Position numbers and translations under genes: made by a program
Assembly: GCF_023973825.1 (NCBI RefSeq)
Contig: NC_090126.1
Coordinates: 1,721,001-1,785,000 of the forward strand
Source of the DNA: Plasmodium brasilianum
Lineage: Eukaryota > Apicomplexa > Aconoidasida > Haemosporida > Plasmodiidae
Length of the DNA stretch: 64,000 nucleotides
Direction: 5' to 3'
Part shown: positions 63,301-64,000 of the stretch, piece by piece
How the letters are laid out: the number at the start of each line of letters is the position of its first letter
Position numbering within the stretch: the stretch's first letter is position 1
Notes under the pieces: model-generated
What the model saw: only the letters and a program-made list of their open reading frames with translations
Told to the model about the DNA's origin: nothing
The model's database searches: none

Positions 63301-63915
63301 AAGAATATTTGGCTTCTTTGTCATGATACTCTGTCTTTTCTACTTCTATATATAAGCTTTCCCTTTTGTCAGTAACCTCATTTCTAGATAAACTTCTATT
63401 ATATTTTTTCAAATCATTTTTTTTTTTTTTTTGATATACTGTAGTAGCTCCACCGTATTATTTTTTATATTATTAGGACGTAAATTTTGATTGCAATGTG
63501 AAACATGACCATTTTTAATATTTAGCACATGTTTGTTAAAAAAAGCATTCAACTGTTTTTGGTTTATCTGTTTTTTATACATACCTTTTTGTTGCATATA
63601 GTAGTCATACATACATTTATATTTCATATATTGAAAAATAATTTTATTATTAATATAATTCCTAAGGCTGTTAATTCGTTTATGATTTTTGAGGTTACCT
63701 AGAAATAGGATGTTGTCTTCATTATTGTTGAAACGTGCATTAATCAGTGTATCGTCTTTTTTTTTACTTAATTTTAATTTATGATAATTTAATATTTTAT
63801 TATCATTTGTTTTTTTTCCCAAAATATTTAAATCTGATTTTAAAATATCATCAAGTTCTTTTTTTCTTTTATTTATTAATTTTTTTATTTCAAAATAGTA
63901 TAGTTCATCTTCCAT
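54380..63915 (-). CDS. EPAC: Giant multi-CNB-domain protein (EPAC-like); frame broken at a 16-base A/T run
   Basis: Two minus-strand frames form one gene. 63915-63409 encodes 168 residues, stopping just past a T16 run (63417-63432 on plus); 63412-54380 continues as 3,010 residues. One added A on the coding strand joins them through KKNDLKKYNRS. At least five cyclic-nucleotide-binding modules are visible. Those near residues 1557, 2024 and 2817 of the long part keep the phosphate-binding cassette (FGEVSLMFNTLRTCTV, FGELSIINDQLRTATC, FGELSLIKNTKRTANV). Those near 1847 (FGHQLILNKMK) and 2691 (YGCYEVINESPAYYEV) have lost the Glu/Arg pair. Degenerate EF-like helices lie between (about 2385-2530). 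No kinase or RasGEF domain is seen. I recall the P. falciparum gene at this locus being called EPAC. The true start may lie upstream: the frame is open to 63987, next to an acceptor-like ttcaattag. Confidence 0.8.
60250..60402 (-). repeat. 18-bp coding repeat (SIENGN) in the EPAC-like gene
   Basis: About eight tandem copies of a 6-residue unit (S/G/R)IENGN, in low-complexity sequence between the EF-like region and the first CNB module. Copies differ by single bases. Confidence 0.85.
62941..63162 (-). repeat. 111-bp tandem duplication (37 residues) in the EPAC-like gene
   Basis: Two nearly identical 111-bp copies start at 62941 and 63052 and encode Glu/Lys/Arg-rich helix with the landmarks TDKMKDRETEIERE and INRKFEKGKEEEKKEK. 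The length is divisible by three, so the frame is kept. This charged N-terminal part probably forms a long single helix or coiled coil. Confidence 0.9.
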
Positions 63916-64000
63916 ACTATCATCTAATTCTTCTGGACTTGTGTTGTCTTTTTTGTTTTGCCTTAAATTATTTTCATTTTTCCTTTTCTAATTGAAGAAA

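Overview
The window is AT-rich eukaryotic nuclear DNA (roughly 20-25% GC, with long poly(dA:dT) and (AT)n tracts, Asn/Lys-rich proteins and small introns with T-rich acceptors). Gene content and order identify it as a Plasmodium chromosome. As I recall the P. falciparum 3D7 map, the order (5S rRNA pair, tRNA-Pro, calmodulin-like, small protein, LISP1, UFD1, CHCH protein, MCM2, DEK_C-like protein, very large HSA protein, CBF5, multi-CNB EPAC-like protein) matches the central part of chromosome 14 (about PF3D7_1418700 back to PF3D7_1417400). That synteny is from memory, not a search. Base composition and Asn-rich tracts argue against P. vivax-like species; I cannot name the species.

Layout. 1-2.1 kb: a Pol III block on the minus strand (two identical 5S rRNA genes and tRNA-Pro(AGG)), then a possibly structured non-coding stretch near 2.5-2.9 kb. 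3.1-5.1 kb: two small minus-strand protein genes. 7.8-18.1 kb: LISP1, a giant secreted liver-stage protein whose frame is broken once in an A19 run. 19.9-22.4 kb: UFD1 (10 exons, the first being only ATG). 23.3-24.3 kb: a double twin-CX9C protein. 24.7-25.2 kb: an apparently new small spliced gene ending tail-to-tail with MCM2. 25.2-28.3 kb: MCM2 (minus, with a 6-nt first exon). 28.7-29.5 kb: a second candidate spliced gene, divergent from MCM2. 30.1-31.6 kb: a five-exon DEK_C-like gene (minus). 31.6-35.5 kb: a large divergent intergenic region. 35.5-49.3 kb: a 4,596-residue HSA/SANT, polyQ protein resembling the NuA4 scaffold EAF1. 51.5-52.9 kb: CBF5. 54.4-64.0 kb: a giant protein with about five cyclic-nucleotide-binding modules (EPAC-like), broken by one frameshift in a 16-base homopolymer and perhaps continuing past the right edge.

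The genes are individually regulated eukaryotic units, not an operon. Themes are host-cell egress (LISP1), ERAD/ubiquitin (UFD1), mitochondrial import (CHCH), replication (MCM2), chromatin (DEK_C-like, EAF1-like), rRNA modification and production (CBF5, 5S) and cyclic-nucleotide signalling (EPAC-like). The most interesting observations are a repeated ubiquitin-like (beta-grasp) module making up most of LISP1, two unannotated-looking spliced micro-genes flanking MCM2, the paired homopolymer frameshifts, and the hydrophobic N-terminus of a putative nuclear scaffold.
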